Source of the DNA: Paenibacillaceae bacterium
Lineage (GTDB): Bacteria > Bacillota > Bacilli > Paenibacillales > Paenibacillaceae
DNA: 64,000 nucleotides
Assembly: GCA_004134985.1 (NCBI GenBank)
Contig: REGQ01000026.1
Span: forward strand, 31,732 to 95,731
Reading direction: 5' to 3'
This document shows, piece by piece, positions 18,998 to 28,239 of the stretch. The notes beneath the pieces were generated by a model. The model was not told the DNA's origin, ran no database searches, and saw nothing but the letters and a program-made list of their open reading frames with translations. Position 1 is the stretch's first letter; each line of letters starts with the position of its first letter. A program made the position numbers and the translations under genes.

Positions 18998-19870
18998 CTA
19001 ACGAAACGCCTGGTATCGTTTCCGGTACTCCCCGGGAGTGAACGAGGTTTGGCGTTTGAACAGACGGAAGAAATAGTTGTTGTCATGGAAACCGCATTGT
19101 TCACCGATTTTGACCAAGGGCAGCTCCGAATGCGTCAGTAACCGTTTGGCGCGTTCAATCTGCAGATGATGTCTAAACTTCAACGGGCTCATCCCCAAAT
19201 AGTGCTTCAGGCACCTTGAAAGATAATCAAAATGATAGTGTAAGTCGCGCTCCATCTGTTCAGAATCGAAAGGAAATTCCAAGCGGCTCGTCAAGTAGGA
19301 AGCGACCTTCTCGCCAAGTAGATGGGATCTGGCTTGCGAACTGCCTGTTCTCATCCCATTTTGCAGTTGTATAAGAATTTGACCGAATAAAATATGCAGT
19401 TCAAAAGATCGGGAGGATGTCAGCATGCTGTGCAATTGAAGCATTTCTGTCAACAAAGGTACGATGACCCTTAGATCGAGGGCAGCAAATTTAGGAATAT
19501 GGATGGTGGCGGGATGAGGCTCGGTGTCCTGATTTGTTGTTTCAAGCAAAGGCTGTTGCCAGTTCTGTTTCTCCACCAATTTCGGCTGCGAGGACGTAGC
19601 GTATTGAAAATGTATCCAGTAGACCTCGGTTTCCGTCTCGGTTGGACGGTAGCCGAGATGCGTTTTTCCCGGTTCAAGAATCAGCATTTCGCCCTGCCTG
19701 ACATCGTATTGAACCTCGTTTTCCTCCATGTACAATGTGCCCTTGGTACAGATAATCAGATCAAAAACATCAAATTGACGCTTGGCGTGCATTACACCTG
19801 GCGGCCATAATACATATCCGACTGTGGTCAGTAGAGGAAAAGGAGGAACGTGTAATTCAAGTGCGAGCAT
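18998..19870 (-). CDS. AraC-family transcriptional regulator
   Basis: About 290 residues: an N-terminal cupin sensor domain (YMEENEVQYDVRQGEMLILEPG) and a C-terminal pair of helix-turn-helix motifs ending in the AraC signature (GFHDNNYFFRLFKRQTSFTP). The start at 19870 is chosen because GAAGGTGAT lies just upstream. It is divergent from the alpha-L-fucosidase gene at 20009 and so most likely controls it in response to a sugar. It also sits upstream of the exopolysaccharide operon on the same strand, but the 160-base gap suggests a separate promoter there. Confidence 0.88.
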   Translation of the reverse strand: MLALELHVPPFPLLTTVGYVLWPPGVMHAKRQFDVFDLIICTKGTLYMEENEVQYDVRQGEMLILEPGKTHLGYRPTETETEVYWIHFQYATSSQPKLVEKQNWQQPLLETTNQDTEPHPATIHIPKFAALDLRVIVPLLTEMLQLHSMLTSSRSFELHILFGQILIQLQNGMRTGSSQARSHLLGEKVASYLTSRLEFPFDSEQMERDLHYHFDYLSRCLKHYLGMSPLKFRHHLQIERAKRLLTHSELPLVKIGEQCGFHDNNYFFRLFKRQTSFTPGEYRKRYQAFR

Positions 19871-20008
19871 CGGATCACCTTCCAACAAATTTATGTAGAA
19901 ATTGTACTATATAATGTCGATATTGTCAGCTGTAACAGGGGACATAATCCTTTAGAGTGGTAGATATTATATGATTCTATTACAGATTATAACTGGGAGG
20001 TAATCTTC

Positions 20009-20983
20009 ATGAGCAATCAAGCATTGGTACAACAGCAGCAATGGTTCGTTAATCAAAGATTTGGCATGTTTATTCATTTCAATAGTGCTACATTTCAGTT
20101 CGCCGACACGGAAGTTGAAGATTGGGAGTATGGCCACGAAAATAACGATGTGCCTCGCCGATTCAGCTTCGATCCCAAAGACTGGAATCCAACTCAGTTG
20201 AACTGTGCCCAATGGGCGAAGGCCGCTAAATCTGCTGGGATGAAATTTGCTGCCATGACCGCGAAGCATCATGAAGGATTCAGCTTGTGGCCGACAAAAT
20301 ACACCGATCATTCAGTAAAGAGCGCGACGCTCCAAACTGACGTTGTTAAAGAATATCTTGACGCATTCAGGCAAGAAGGGATCGAAGCAGGTCTTTATTT
20401 CTCCGCACTGGACCTGCATCACCAAATCGGCCGTAAGAAATGTACGCCTGAAGACAAGCAATTCATTAAAAATCAAATTGAGGAACTGCTGACAGGTTAC
20501 GGGGACATTCCGTTCCTGATCATTGATGGCTGGAATGCGCCTTGGGGTGGACCCAGCTATGAGGATCTTCCTTTCGAGGAAATCGATGCATTGGTCAAAG
20601 GATTACAACCGCAGTGTTTGTTGATGAATATTGGCTGCGAGTCCGGAGTAGAGCACACGGATATTGCCTTTTATGAGAATGCTGCAGGGCAAGAGGTTGA
20701 TACATCCTTTAACGGTCCGGGAGCGAGTTGCAACATTTTAACCAAGACTTGGTTCTGGAGAACGACAGATACGACTATGGAGCTTAGAACGGCGGATTGG
20801 GCACTGGAGAAAGTTATCGAATCAAACAAGCAGAATGTATCGTTCTTGCTTAATGGTGCGCCTAACCAGCAAGGGTTGCTGGACAACAACATCCTGCAGC
20901 GCTTTAAAGAAATCGGCGATCGATACCGCCAGCCAGCGAATCTCACCGCGATTCCTGACAACTGGTCATACCGAAAATATTAA
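20009..20983 (+). CDS. Alpha-L-fucosidase, glycoside hydrolase family 29
   Basis: 324 residues, no signal peptide, so cytoplasmic. GH29 features: RFGMFIHFNSATF near the N-terminus, AAMTAKHHEGFSLWPT around residues 81-96 and the nucleophile Asp173 in FLIIDGW. It is shorter than many fucosidases and lacks the C-terminal beta domain. GGGAGG lies nine bases before the ATG. It should cleave terminal L-fucose from imported oligosaccharides and is divergent from an AraC regulator. No fucose catabolic genes are adjacent, so the real substrate is open. Confidence 0.85.
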   Translation: MSNQALVQQQQWFVNQRFGMFIHFNSATFQFADTEVEDWEYGHENNDVPRRFSFDPKDWNPTQLNCAQWAKAAKSAGMKFAAMTAKHHEGFSLWPTKYTDHSVKSATLQTDVVKEYLDAFRQEGIEAGLYFSALDLHHQIGRKKCTPEDKQFIKNQIEELLTGYGDIPFLIIDGWNAPWGGPSYEDLPFEEIDALVKGLQPQCLLMNIGCESGVEHTDIAFYENAAGQEVDTSFNGPGASCNILTKTWFWRTTDTTMELRTADWALEKVIESNKQNVSFLLNGAPNQQGLLDNNILQRFKEIGDRYRQPANLTAIPDNWSYRKY

Positions 20984-21005
20984 AAACGGTGAACAAGCAT
21001 GCAAA

Positions 21006-21037
21006 AAGTCCGACCCTCGATAAGCAGGGGCGGACTT
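21006..21037 (-). terminator. Rho-independent terminator of the sulfonate-type operon
   Basis: Stem AAGTCCG-CCC / GGG-CGGACTT. On the minus strand it is followed by TTTTT, and it lies 38 bases after the stop of the TauD-like gene. It also falls just beyond the fucosidase stop on the plus strand, where no U-tract follows. Confidence 0.75.
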
Positions 21038-21074
21038 GATCGAAACTATTTGGCGGATATTAGATTAGGTAGGC

Positions 21075-22106
21075 TTAAGCCGATTCGGCTTCCGAATCCA
21101 CTTCCACTCCTGTGGTCGCTTGTGCTTCTGCCTGCAGCTCCGCTGACAATGGTGTCACCGTTTCCTCTGCTGACGGATCAGCCGTTGCAGGCGCTGCACT
21201 ATATTTCTGACGCGTGACGCTGCGCCGTCCATCGACACTCACCGGGACATCCCCATCGATTGTAACGCGGCGAACAACCCGGTGCTGATCACCATAGTCG
21301 TTGATGGCATAATGCTGGGTCGCCCGATTATCCCAAATGACCACATCGCCAACCGACCAGCGCCAGCGAACGGTATTTTCCAGTTTGGTTACATGCGCCT
21401 GCAAAATGGAGAGCAGTTGAGCGGAATCCGCCTGGGACAACCCGATGATTTTCTTCACGAAATGTCCCAGTACAAGCGCGCGTTCTCCACTCTCCGGATG
21501 CACGCGCACAAGCGGATGCTCAGTTTCGTAAATTGTGGATTTGAACACTTCTTTATGATAGCGCTGCGCTTGCTCGGAAACATGGCTGCGCTGTGCTGCA
21601 TAATCGTAATCATTGGTGTGCACCGCCCATAATCCGTTCACCAATTGCTGCAGCTCGGCAGGCAAATGCTCGTAGGCGCTCACGGTATTGGCCCAAACTG
21701 TATCCCCGCCCGCTTCCGGGACGACAACGGCGCGCAGCACAGAGGCTTGCGGGTAGGCATCGACGAACGTTACGTCGGTATGCCAGGAATCGGCCCGGCC
21801 GCCATGTGCGGAATTAAGCTCCAGCACATAATCTGTTCCCTGCTTGATCGGCACGGTCGGATGAGCAACGGGATCACCCAGTCGATGCGCGAAAGCTTCC
21901 TGCCCTGCATCATCCAGATGCTGCTGATCCCGCAAGAAAATTACTTTATATTTCAGCAGCGCCTCCCGGATCGCTTCCAGCGCTGTCTGTTCCAGATCGG
22001 CTCCCAGCCGAATGCCGCGAATCTCTGCACCTATTCTTCCCGCCACCGGATGGATTGAAAACTCCGCTGCCGCTTCGTTCTGCTTCACCTGTTCTGCTGT
22101 GCTCAT
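21075..22106 (-). CDS. TauD/TfdA-family Fe(II)/2-oxoglutarate-dependent dioxygenase
   Basis: 343 residues. The facial triad is visible as WHTD (His109, Asp111) and the distal His265 in NRATQHYAIND, with the 2-oxoglutarate-binding Arg276 about 11 residues on. Enzymes of this family release sulfite or sulfate from taurine, alkanesulfonates or alkyl sulfates (TauD, AtsK). The last about 45 residues are an acidic, low-complexity tail. GGAGG precedes the ATG by about seven bases. It is last in an operon with an FMN monooxygenase and a sulfonate-type ABC transporter, so it probably frees sulfur from an organosulfur compound (inference). Confidence 0.88.
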   Translation of the reverse strand: MSTAEQVKQNEAAAEFSIHPVAGRIGAEIRGIRLGADLEQTALEAIREALLKYKVIFLRDQQHLDDAGQEAFAHRLGDPVAHPTVPIKQGTDYVLELNSAHGGRADSWHTDVTFVDAYPQASVLRAVVVPEAGGDTVWANTVSAYEHLPAELQQLVNGLWAVHTNDYDYAAQRSHVSEQAQRYHKEVFKSTIYETEHPLVRVHPESGERALVLGHFVKKIIGLSQADSAQLLSILQAHVTKLENTVRWRWSVGDVVIWDNRATQHYAINDYGDQHRVVRRVTIDGDVPVSVDGRRSVTRQKYSAAPATADPSAEETVTPLSAELQAEAQATTGVEVDSEAESA

Positions 22107-22130
22107 CTCGTTACCTCCGTTTTGGAATCA

Positions 22131-23483
22131 TTATTGGGATACCGCCGCTGCCGCTGCTGGAGCCGCCGCCGGATGATCCGGTCTCGACAGTCCCAGATGC
22201 CCTCGCAAGGTGCTGCCTGTATAGGCGGTGCGGAACAGTCCTCGCCGCTGCAGCTCGGGAATGACCTCCTCCGCGAATTCCTCCAGCCCTCCAGGCAAGT
22301 ATGGCGGCATCACATTAAAACCATCTGCTCCGCCATTGTGGAACCATTCCTCCAACTGATCGGCGATCTGCAACGCCGTTCCGGCATACGTGCGGTGTCC
22401 GCGCCCTCCTGCAAGACGATGAAGCAGTTGCCGAATTGTCAGCTGCTCGCGCTGAGCCAAATCAATGACGAGCTGGAATCGGCTCTTGTTGCCGTTGATC
22501 TCCTCTATACTCGGCAGCTCGGGAAGCGGTCCGTCAAGCGGGTACGTGTACAGATCGATACCCAGCATATTGGAAAGTTGATTGAGCCCATATTCGGGAA
22601 TGGTCAGCTCGTTGATCTCCTGCTCCTTCTCCTTTGCTTCGGCCTCTGTTGCACCGATGATGGGGCAAATCCCTGGCAAAATCTTAAGTTGATCCGGCGA
22701 TCTGCCATAGCGCAGCAGCCTGGTCTTGACATCGGAATAAAATTGCTGTGCTTCTGCCAATGTTTGCTGTGCCGTGAAGATCGCTTCCGCATATTGTGCG
22801 GCGAACTCCTTTCCATCCTCGGATGACCCTGCCTGAACGAGCACCGGATAGCCTTGCGGGGATCTGGGGATATTCAATGGCCCACGCACGCGGAAGTTAT
22901 CCCCTGCATGAGCAATTGCCCGCACTTTCTCCGGATCGGCGAACACGCCAGCAGTCCTGTCAATGATTAATGCATCATCTTCCCAGCTATCCCATAGACC
23001 TGTCGTCACCTCCAGAAATTCTCTGGCTCGCTCATAACGTTTGGCATGTTCCAGATGTGATTCCCTGTTGAAGTTGTGCGCTTCGAAGGCGCTGCCCGAG
23101 GTCACAATATTCCATCCTGCCCGACCATTGCTGATATGATCGAGCGAAGCGAATTTGCGCGCCACATGGAAAGGCTCATTATAGGTAGTGGACACAGTGC
23201 CGATCAGCCCGATGTGCTCAGTGACAGCGGCCAGCGCGGACAGCAGGGTGAATGGCTCCAGTCCTACAAAAGCGCCATGCTTGACATGCTTGCTGACCGC
23301 CAGGCCGTCAGCCAGGAACACCGAATCGAATTTGGCCGCTTCAGCCGTGCGTGCCAACTGCTGGTAATAACGCAGATCCGTGATCTTCTCGGGCGTCGTG
23401 CCCTTATACCGCCATGCCGCCTCATGATGGCCGACATTCATAATAAACAAATTCAGATGCAACTGCCGCTTCTGTATACTCAT
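22131..23483 (-). CDS. NtaA/SnaA/DszA-family FMN-dependent monooxygenase
   Basis: 450 residues of the bacterial luciferase-like fold. Signatures include AWRYKGTTPEKITDLRYYQQ, TVSTTYNEPFHVARKFASLD, GWNIVTSGSAFEAHNF and a C-terminal GFNVMPPYLPGGLEEF. Members use reduced flavin supplied by a separate reductase to oxidise nitrilotriacetate, sulfones or similar compounds; no reductase is adjacent. The C-terminus is Ala/Pro-rich. It lies 24 bases upstream of the TauD-like gene and shares the operon, suggesting degradation of one imported substrate by two oxygenases. The ribosome site is weak (GAGGGG, 10 bases from ATG). Confidence 0.87.
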   Translation of the reverse strand: MSIQKRQLHLNLFIMNVGHHEAAWRYKGTTPEKITDLRYYQQLARTAEAAKFDSVFLADGLAVSKHVKHGAFVGLEPFTLLSALAAVTEHIGLIGTVSTTYNEPFHVARKFASLDHISNGRAGWNIVTSGSAFEAHNFNRESHLEHAKRYERAREFLEVTTGLWDSWEDDALIIDRTAGVFADPEKVRAIAHAGDNFRVRGPLNIPRSPQGYPVLVQAGSSEDGKEFAAQYAEAIFTAQQTLAEAQQFYSDVKTRLLRYGRSPDQLKILPGICPIIGATEAEAKEKEQEINELTIPEYGLNQLSNMLGIDLYTYPLDGPLPELPSIEEINGNKSRFQLVIDLAQREQLTIRQLLHRLAGGRGHRTYAGTALQIADQLEEWFHNGGADGFNVMPPYLPGGLEEFAEEVIPELQRRGLFRTAYTGSTLRGHLGLSRPDHPAAAPAAAAAVSQ

Positions 23484-23599
23484 TCAACACGTTCCCCTCT
23501 CAAGTGGCGATCTAACTATTGACCAGCGAAATGCTGGAAGTGGCTGGCTGTACACTAGCAAGCCAACGCTTATGACAGGCTAACCCCTAAGGAAACGGA

Positions 23600-24433
23600 C
23601 TACTCTCGTGCGCTCTGCTTCCAGCCTGTCAGCCGTTTCTCCAACGATACGAGCAAAAAATTCACAATGAGTCCAATAACAGATATCGTAATAATTCCGG
23701 CGTACATCTCGGTAATCAGAAAACTGAACTGTGCATATTGAATCAAATAGCCTAGCCCGGAAGTCGCCCCAACCATTTCTGCCGCTACCAACACAAGGAT
23801 GGCGCTTGCGCCGGCCTGACGGATACCGACAAAAATCGTCGGAATCGATGCCGGCACGATTACTTTGCGAAACAAGCTGATGGCATTCAGGCCCATGGAA
23901 CGCGCAGACTTGATGAGCAGCGGATCGACATTTTTGACACCGCTAATCGTATTGAGCAGCAGCGGAAAAGCACAAGCATAGAAGACAATCGCAACTTTCG
24001 ACGTTTCTCCAAGCCCCAGCAGAAGAATAAATACGGGTAAAATCGCCAGTGCCGCTGTATTGCGCATCAGTTCCAGAAAGGGATTGAGATATTCGGACAC
24101 CGGCTTCCACCAGCCAATCGCCAGACCAAGCGGGATACTGACCAGAATAGCCAATGCAAACCCGCCAAGAGAACGAGATAAACTGGCTATCGTATGATCC
24201 ATCAAATCCCCGGAAAGGAGCAGCTGCCACCACGTCCTGAGCACCTCGGTTAGCGGAGGAAAAAATGTAATGTTGACCACCCCAGCCCGCGGAGCAACTT
24301 CCCAAATGACCATTAACACAACGATGACGATTGAATTTTTAAACAGTTTGCGCAGCGCGGCAAACGACCAGCCTGCAGCGTTCAGACCTTTTTTCTCATG
24401 AAGCACCAATTCCCCTGTACTTCCCCTAGCCAT
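23600..24433 (-). CDS. ABC transporter permease, SsuC/TauC type
   Basis: 277 residues with about six transmembrane segments and the family EAA-like loop (KSARSMGLNAISLFRKVIVPAS), as in nitrate, sulfonate and taurine importers. Start at 24433: GGAGTGG precedes the ATG, and the start overlaps the end of the ATPase gene by eight bases, indicating coupling. The longer frame reads into the ATPase gene in another frame and is not protein-like. Confidence 0.9.
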   Translation of the reverse strand: MARGSTGELVLHEKKGLNAAGWSFAALRKLFKNSIVIVVLMVIWEVAPRAGVVNITFFPPLTEVLRTWWQLLLSGDLMDHTIASLSRSLGGFALAILVSIPLGLAIGWWKPVSEYLNPFLELMRNTAALAILPVFILLLGLGETSKVAIVFYACAFPLLLNTISGVKNVDPLLIKSARSMGLNAISLFRKVIVPASIPTIFVGIRQAGASAILVLVAAEMVGATSGLGYLIQYAQFSFLITEMYAGIITISVIGLIVNFLLVSLEKRLTGWKQSARE

Positions 24434-25304
24434 CGTTAGCCACTCCTTTCCCGGATCGTATTGCCGGTTGGAAGCTGTCCAGCGTCTTGCTCTTCTCCTG
24501 CTCCTGCGCTCGGACCACTTCATCCTTAAGCAATTCCCAAACCTCATGGCGCAGCTTCACGAACTCCGGATTCGCCCGCAAATCCTCTTCATTCCTCCGT
24601 GATTCAAACGGAATATCAATCACTTGCTTGATCCGTCCCGGTCGGGAAGTCATTACCGCAACACGCTGTCCCAAATAAACTGCTTCTTCAATACCATGCG
24701 TAATGAAAATAATCGTCTTCTTCGTTGCTTCCCATATTCGCAGCAGTTCACTTTGCAGTGTTTCCCTCGTCTGTGCATCAAGCGCAGCAAACGGTTCATC
24801 CATCAGCAGCACTTCAGGATCATAGGCAAGACTTCGCGCAATGGCAACACGCTGTTTCATCCCTCCCGAAAGCTCATGTGGATAGCGATTTTCAAAACCG
24901 GAGAGCCCTACCAGCTCAATATATTCCCTCGCGACTCTCCTTCTTTCCTCGCGCCCCACACCCTTCGCCTCTAGTCCGAACTCCACATTGCCAAGCGCAG
25001 TTTTCCAGGGGAACAGCGCATACTGCTGGAATACGATGCCTCGATCCAAATTCGGCCCGGTTATCGGCTTGCCGTCCAGCAGAATTTGTCCGCTGTTCGG
25101 GGCAGTCAAACCCGCAAGCAGATCTAGCAGCGTTGACTTGCCGCAGCCGCTCGGGCCGACAATCACCATAAACTCCCCTTGTCTGACTTCCAAATTAATA
25201 TCCCTCAGCGCGGACAACGGCTGCGCGTCTTCCTTCAACTGTCCCAGATTGCGTTTGATGCGAAATGACTTCTGCACATGTTGTATGCTAATTTTGGCAG
25301 TCAT
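24426..25304 (-). CDS. ABC transporter ATPase, SsuB/TauB type
   Basis: 292 residues. Walker A is GPSGCGKST, the signature is LSGGMKQRVAIARSL and Walker B is VLLMDEPFAALD, followed by ITHGIEEAVYLGQRV, as in sulfonate/nitrate importers. GGGAGG lies nine bases upstream of the ATG. Energises uptake together with the SsuC-like permease and the lipoprotein. Confidence 0.93.
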   Translation of the reverse strand: MTAKISIQHVQKSFRIKRNLGQLKEDAQPLSALRDINLEVRQGEFMVIVGPSGCGKSTLLDLLAGLTAPNSGQILLDGKPITGPNLDRGIVFQQYALFPWKTALGNVEFGLEAKGVGREERRRVAREYIELVGLSGFENRYPHELSGGMKQRVAIARSLAYDPEVLLMDEPFAALDAQTRETLQSELLRIWEATKKTIIFITHGIEEAVYLGQRVAVMTSRPGRIKQVIDIPFESRRNEEDLRANPEFVKLRHEVWELLKDEVVRAQEQEKSKTLDSFQPAIRSGKGVANDG

Positions 25305-25329
25305 CGTCTGTACCTCCCTCTGCTATTGC

Positions 25330-26373
25330 TCATTTATGAAAAGGGTTGAATTCGTTCGTATACAGCGCCTCTGATTGGTAATCTCCATCCTTCAGTTCCC
25401 CTTCATTGACAAGCCAATCAATCCAGGTTTGAAACTCCGTATCCAAAATCAATCCGCCTTCCCCTGCAACACCGGTGCTTTTCCAAAACCTCACTGTAGT
25501 CTTGTCTTCCTTGCGGTCCCTTCCCTCAATAATCTTCTCATATCGGGCGATTACCTCTTCGCGCGGTGTATTGCGTGCCCACTCGATCGCTTTGGCCGTC
25601 GCCTCGACAAACTTGCGTGCAGCTTTCGGATTGTCCTTGACGAATTTGTCCGTAAGCACGTAACTGCCTGCGCTGAAATTGCCGAACAGCTCCTTATCGG
25701 TGAACAGCGGATGAATGCCGCCCCGCTCCAATGCTTTGTCACGCAATACGCCGCCTAGCGTCGCCACGTCAATCTGATTCGCACGAAGTGTCTGCTCCGA
25801 GGTAACCGGCGGGACGACAACGAGCGCAACCTGCTTGATCTCCTCTGCCGTCAAGCCTGCCCGGTGCAAATATTCCTTAATAACAAATTCATGGTGGGCG
25901 CCAAGCGTGTTGACGGCGATTTTTTTGCCAATCAAGTCTCTTGCCGTCTTGATCGGACTGTCATCAAGCACGTAGTATCCCGTCCAAGTGTTGTCATCGA
26001 CACCGTAATAGCTGATGACTGATTTAATCGGCGCCTTCGCTGCGATCAGCTTCACAATCGCCCCATTGAACGCACCGCCAAAATCGGTGTCTCCTGTCAC
26101 AACCGCCTGAATGTCCTGCGGCCCGCTGATCGTATTGCCAATAAATTTAAGCTTGAGCGGCGCCAGGTAGCCCAGATCCTCCGCCAGCTCCGGAAAGGTG
26201 ACTGCTCCAACACTTCCCTGATAACGAAGCTCTGCTACCTCCAACTGCTCGCCATCAGCAGAAGCCGATACCGGAGACGTTTTATCGCCGCAAGCACTGA
26301 GCAGCAGCGATGCAGCAAGCAGGAGAAGCAAGACAGTGCGGTCAACGGAATGTTTATAGACAAATTTGATCAT
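25330..26373 (-). CDS. Substrate-binding lipoprotein, SsuA/TauA/NMT1 type
   Basis: 347 residues. The signal peptide MIKFVYKHSVDRTVLLLLLA ends at lipobox LLLSAC. The periplasmic-binding fold includes RYQGSVGAVTFPELAEDLGY, GDTDFGGAFNGAIVKLIAAK and KKIAVNTLGAHHEFV. Start set by GGAGGG about seven bases upstream of ATG 26373. It is 25 bases before the ATPase gene. The bound compound is likely an organosulfur molecule given the oxygenases in the operon (inference). Confidence 0.88.
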   Translation of the reverse strand: MIKFVYKHSVDRTVLLLLLAASLLLSACGDKTSPVSASADGEQLEVAELRYQGSVGAVTFPELAEDLGYLAPLKLKFIGNTISGPQDIQAVVTGDTDFGGAFNGAIVKLIAAKAPIKSVISYYGVDDNTWTGYYVLDDSPIKTARDLIGKKIAVNTLGAHHEFVIKEYLHRAGLTAEEIKQVALVVVPPVTSEQTLRANQIDVATLGGVLRDKALERGGIHPLFTDKELFGNFSAGSYVLTDKFVKDNPKAARKFVEATAKAIEWARNTPREEVIARYEKIIEGRDRKEDKTTVRFWKSTGVAGEGGLILDTEFQTWIDWLVNEGELKDGDYQSEALYTNEFNPFHK

Positions 26374-26403
26374 TTGAGAACCCTCCAGTAAGTTTGTCAT
26401 TTT

Positions 26404-26541
26404 TCATTTTGTCAAATTGTGACGTTCATCTGCTCCTGCTGCTGCGCCATTCCCCCTTGCATGAATGGCGGATAAGAACAACCAGTACCAGTGATCATTC
26501 CGAATACTCTGCCAGCCTGGACACGCCTTCTTGTTGCGCAT
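26404..26541 (-). CDS. Small ORF (45 residues) leading the sulfonate-type operon
   Basis: An open frame beginning MRNKKACPGWQSIRNDHWYW, preceded by an excellent ribosome site (AAAGGAGGTGAC, ATG six bases on). It ends 30 bases before the lipoprotein gene. No family is recognised. It has one Cys at position 7, several Trp residues and no membrane segment. The ribosome site and position suggest it is translated, either as a small protein or a regulatory leader peptide. Its start lies about 100 bases downstream of the predicted promoter at 26647-26675. Confidence 0.5.
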   Translation of the reverse strand: MRNKKACPGWQSIRNDHWYWLFLSAIHARGNGAAAGADERHNLTK

Positions 26542-26646
26542 GATTGTCACCTCCTTTAAGCAAATAGGCGTAAAATGACGAAGCATTATATTTATTTAAT
26601 ATACCTATATTCCTATGTACTTACTTTGATTATTTTCCTATAATTG

Positions 26647-26675
26647 ACTATATAACTCCCCTATAAGGGTGTCAA
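26647..26675 (-). promoter_or_regulatory. SigA-type promoter of the sulfonate-type operon
   Basis: On the minus strand TTGACA (26675-26670), a 17-base spacer, then TATAGT (26652-26647). Both hexamers are close to consensus. It lies about 105 bases upstream of the small ORF. Downstream in the leader the semi-repeated ATACCTATATTCCTAT may be a regulator site (inference). Confidence 0.7.
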
Positions 26676-26798
26676 TACAACACCGGCAACTGACCACGAG
26701 TGAAGACGAGTGACCATGAATGACCATGAAAAGCGGGTTTCACGCTGACTGCCGTTGCGGATTGCGATTATCATTAACTTGAAGGAGGCGCATATTCG

Positions 26799-28013
26799 AT
26801 GTCATTAAAGCCGTTTAATTTGCTTACCTTGCATGAGACAATGGATTTGCTTGGCATAAGCAGATCCACCTTCGATCGATGGAGAAGGCAGAAACAGCTC
26901 CCCTTCAAAAAAATAGGCAAAGAAATACTAGTTGACCGAAATGAATTGGAGCAGTGGATTCATCAGCACTCATCCATCCTGCACAATGCCGGTTACTTAC
27001 AAGAAAGTGTGCGGGGCTTGCCATCCGATCAACCATTGACGATAGCTGTCGGTTATCAAAGCCGATCCGCACAAGTATGGACTTCATTAGTCATGAAGGA
27101 GCTCGGCTGGTTTGAGGAGGAGCTTGCCAACGTTTTGCCAGGGCGGAACGTCAATGTGAATTGGGTGGATGCGGCGAATGGGCCGGAGCTTGTTCAGGGG
27201 ATGATCGGGGGACATATCCATATTGCATCGCTTGGCGACTATCCGATCGCCTTGAGTTTTTCGTTGAGCAAAGTGCTGCCATCCTTCCGCCCGATTCTGC
27301 TGGCCTGCGATGGAAAAACGGTTGCCGGGCAAGGTATTTCGCTGGTTGTCCGCAACGGAATCCAGATGAAAAGCGCTGCGCAGATTGCCGACTTGACCAT
27401 CTCTGCTGTCGCTCAATCCAGCGCGGGCGGACGGATATCCAAAATCCTGCATTCGCTTGGCATTCAAGACAGTCAGGTGCTCCATAAAGAACTGGACGAC
27501 AGTCTGAGCAGCATGATGAAACACGAAATTTCCGGAAGCGTGCTGGGGGAACCCTATATCAGTTTGGCTAAATATCATGGGATGGGAAACGTATTGTTTC
27601 AGGGGGAGACAGAGGATGACTTCCTGACTGGAATCCTCGTGGATGAGCGATGGGCGGAGCGCAATCAAGCTGTGGCCGTTGCCTATTTGAAGGCGCACAT
27701 ACGGGTGCATTATTATGTCCGGACTGCGCCGGCCAGAGCAGCCGAGCTGATATCCCGCATTAGGGGCGTGCCTGCGGAGGTTGCGGCCAGCATTATCGCG
27801 AAGGTGCGCTGGGACGCCGCCTTATATGAAAAAGATTTAACGACATTGAATCTGCTGAATCCGGAGGTTGAGCGGGCAACAGGGTTTTTCGTAGAAAACA
27901 GCGGTGTACAGTACCGCTGCGAATTTCTGTATCAGGCCATGGAGGCATTAAAGTTGCCTGTGCCAAGCGCGGGCTTGCTGGAGGGGGATTGGACACCGCA
28001 GCAATTATATTAG
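26799..28013 (+). CDS. Regulator fusing a helix-turn-helix to an ABC-type solute-binding domain
   Basis: 404 residues with no signal peptide. Residues about 8-58 are an excisionase/MerR-type HTH (LTLHETMDLLGISRSTFDRW ... VDRNELEQWI). From about 78 onward the sequence is a SsuA/NMT1-type binding domain: LTIAVGYQSRSAQVWTSL, then IHIASLGDYPIALSFSLSK and SAVAQSSAGGRI. It is divergent from the operon that encodes a binding lipoprotein of the same fold, so it probably senses the same ligand in the cytoplasm and controls the operon (inference). AAGGAGG lies ten bases before the ATG. It may be a binding protein recruited as a one-component sensor. Confidence 0.8.
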   Translation: MSLKPFNLLTLHETMDLLGISRSTFDRWRRQKQLPFKKIGKEILVDRNELEQWIHQHSSILHNAGYLQESVRGLPSDQPLTIAVGYQSRSAQVWTSLVMKELGWFEEELANVLPGRNVNVNWVDAANGPELVQGMIGGHIHIASLGDYPIALSFSLSKVLPSFRPILLACDGKTVAGQGISLVVRNGIQMKSAAQIADLTISAVAQSSAGGRISKILHSLGIQDSQVLHKELDDSLSSMMKHEISGSVLGEPYISLAKYHGMGNVLFQGETEDDFLTGILVDERWAERNQAVAVAYLKAHIRVHYYVRTAPARAAELISRIRGVPAEVAASIIAKVRWDAALYEKDLTTLNLLNPEVERATGFFVENSGVQYRCEFLYQAMEALKLPVPSAGLLEGDWTPQQLY

Positions 28014-28239
28014 TTTTATTCGTCGGGCGCATCGAGTTACTTGGGAGGTTGCTGGTCGCTTGAAGTCGCTGTGTTACTTGGGGGGCGCTTGGCCGCTTGG
28101 AATCACTGAGCGGACAGACGTCCCGCTATTTCCCCGAAATCACGTTAAATTCAATTTCCACGGACGCGCGTTTCACTAGCGTTGCATTACAGCTAACAAA
28201 AAAAATAGTTAGATAAAATGGCTCCGTCTACGGTGGTTG

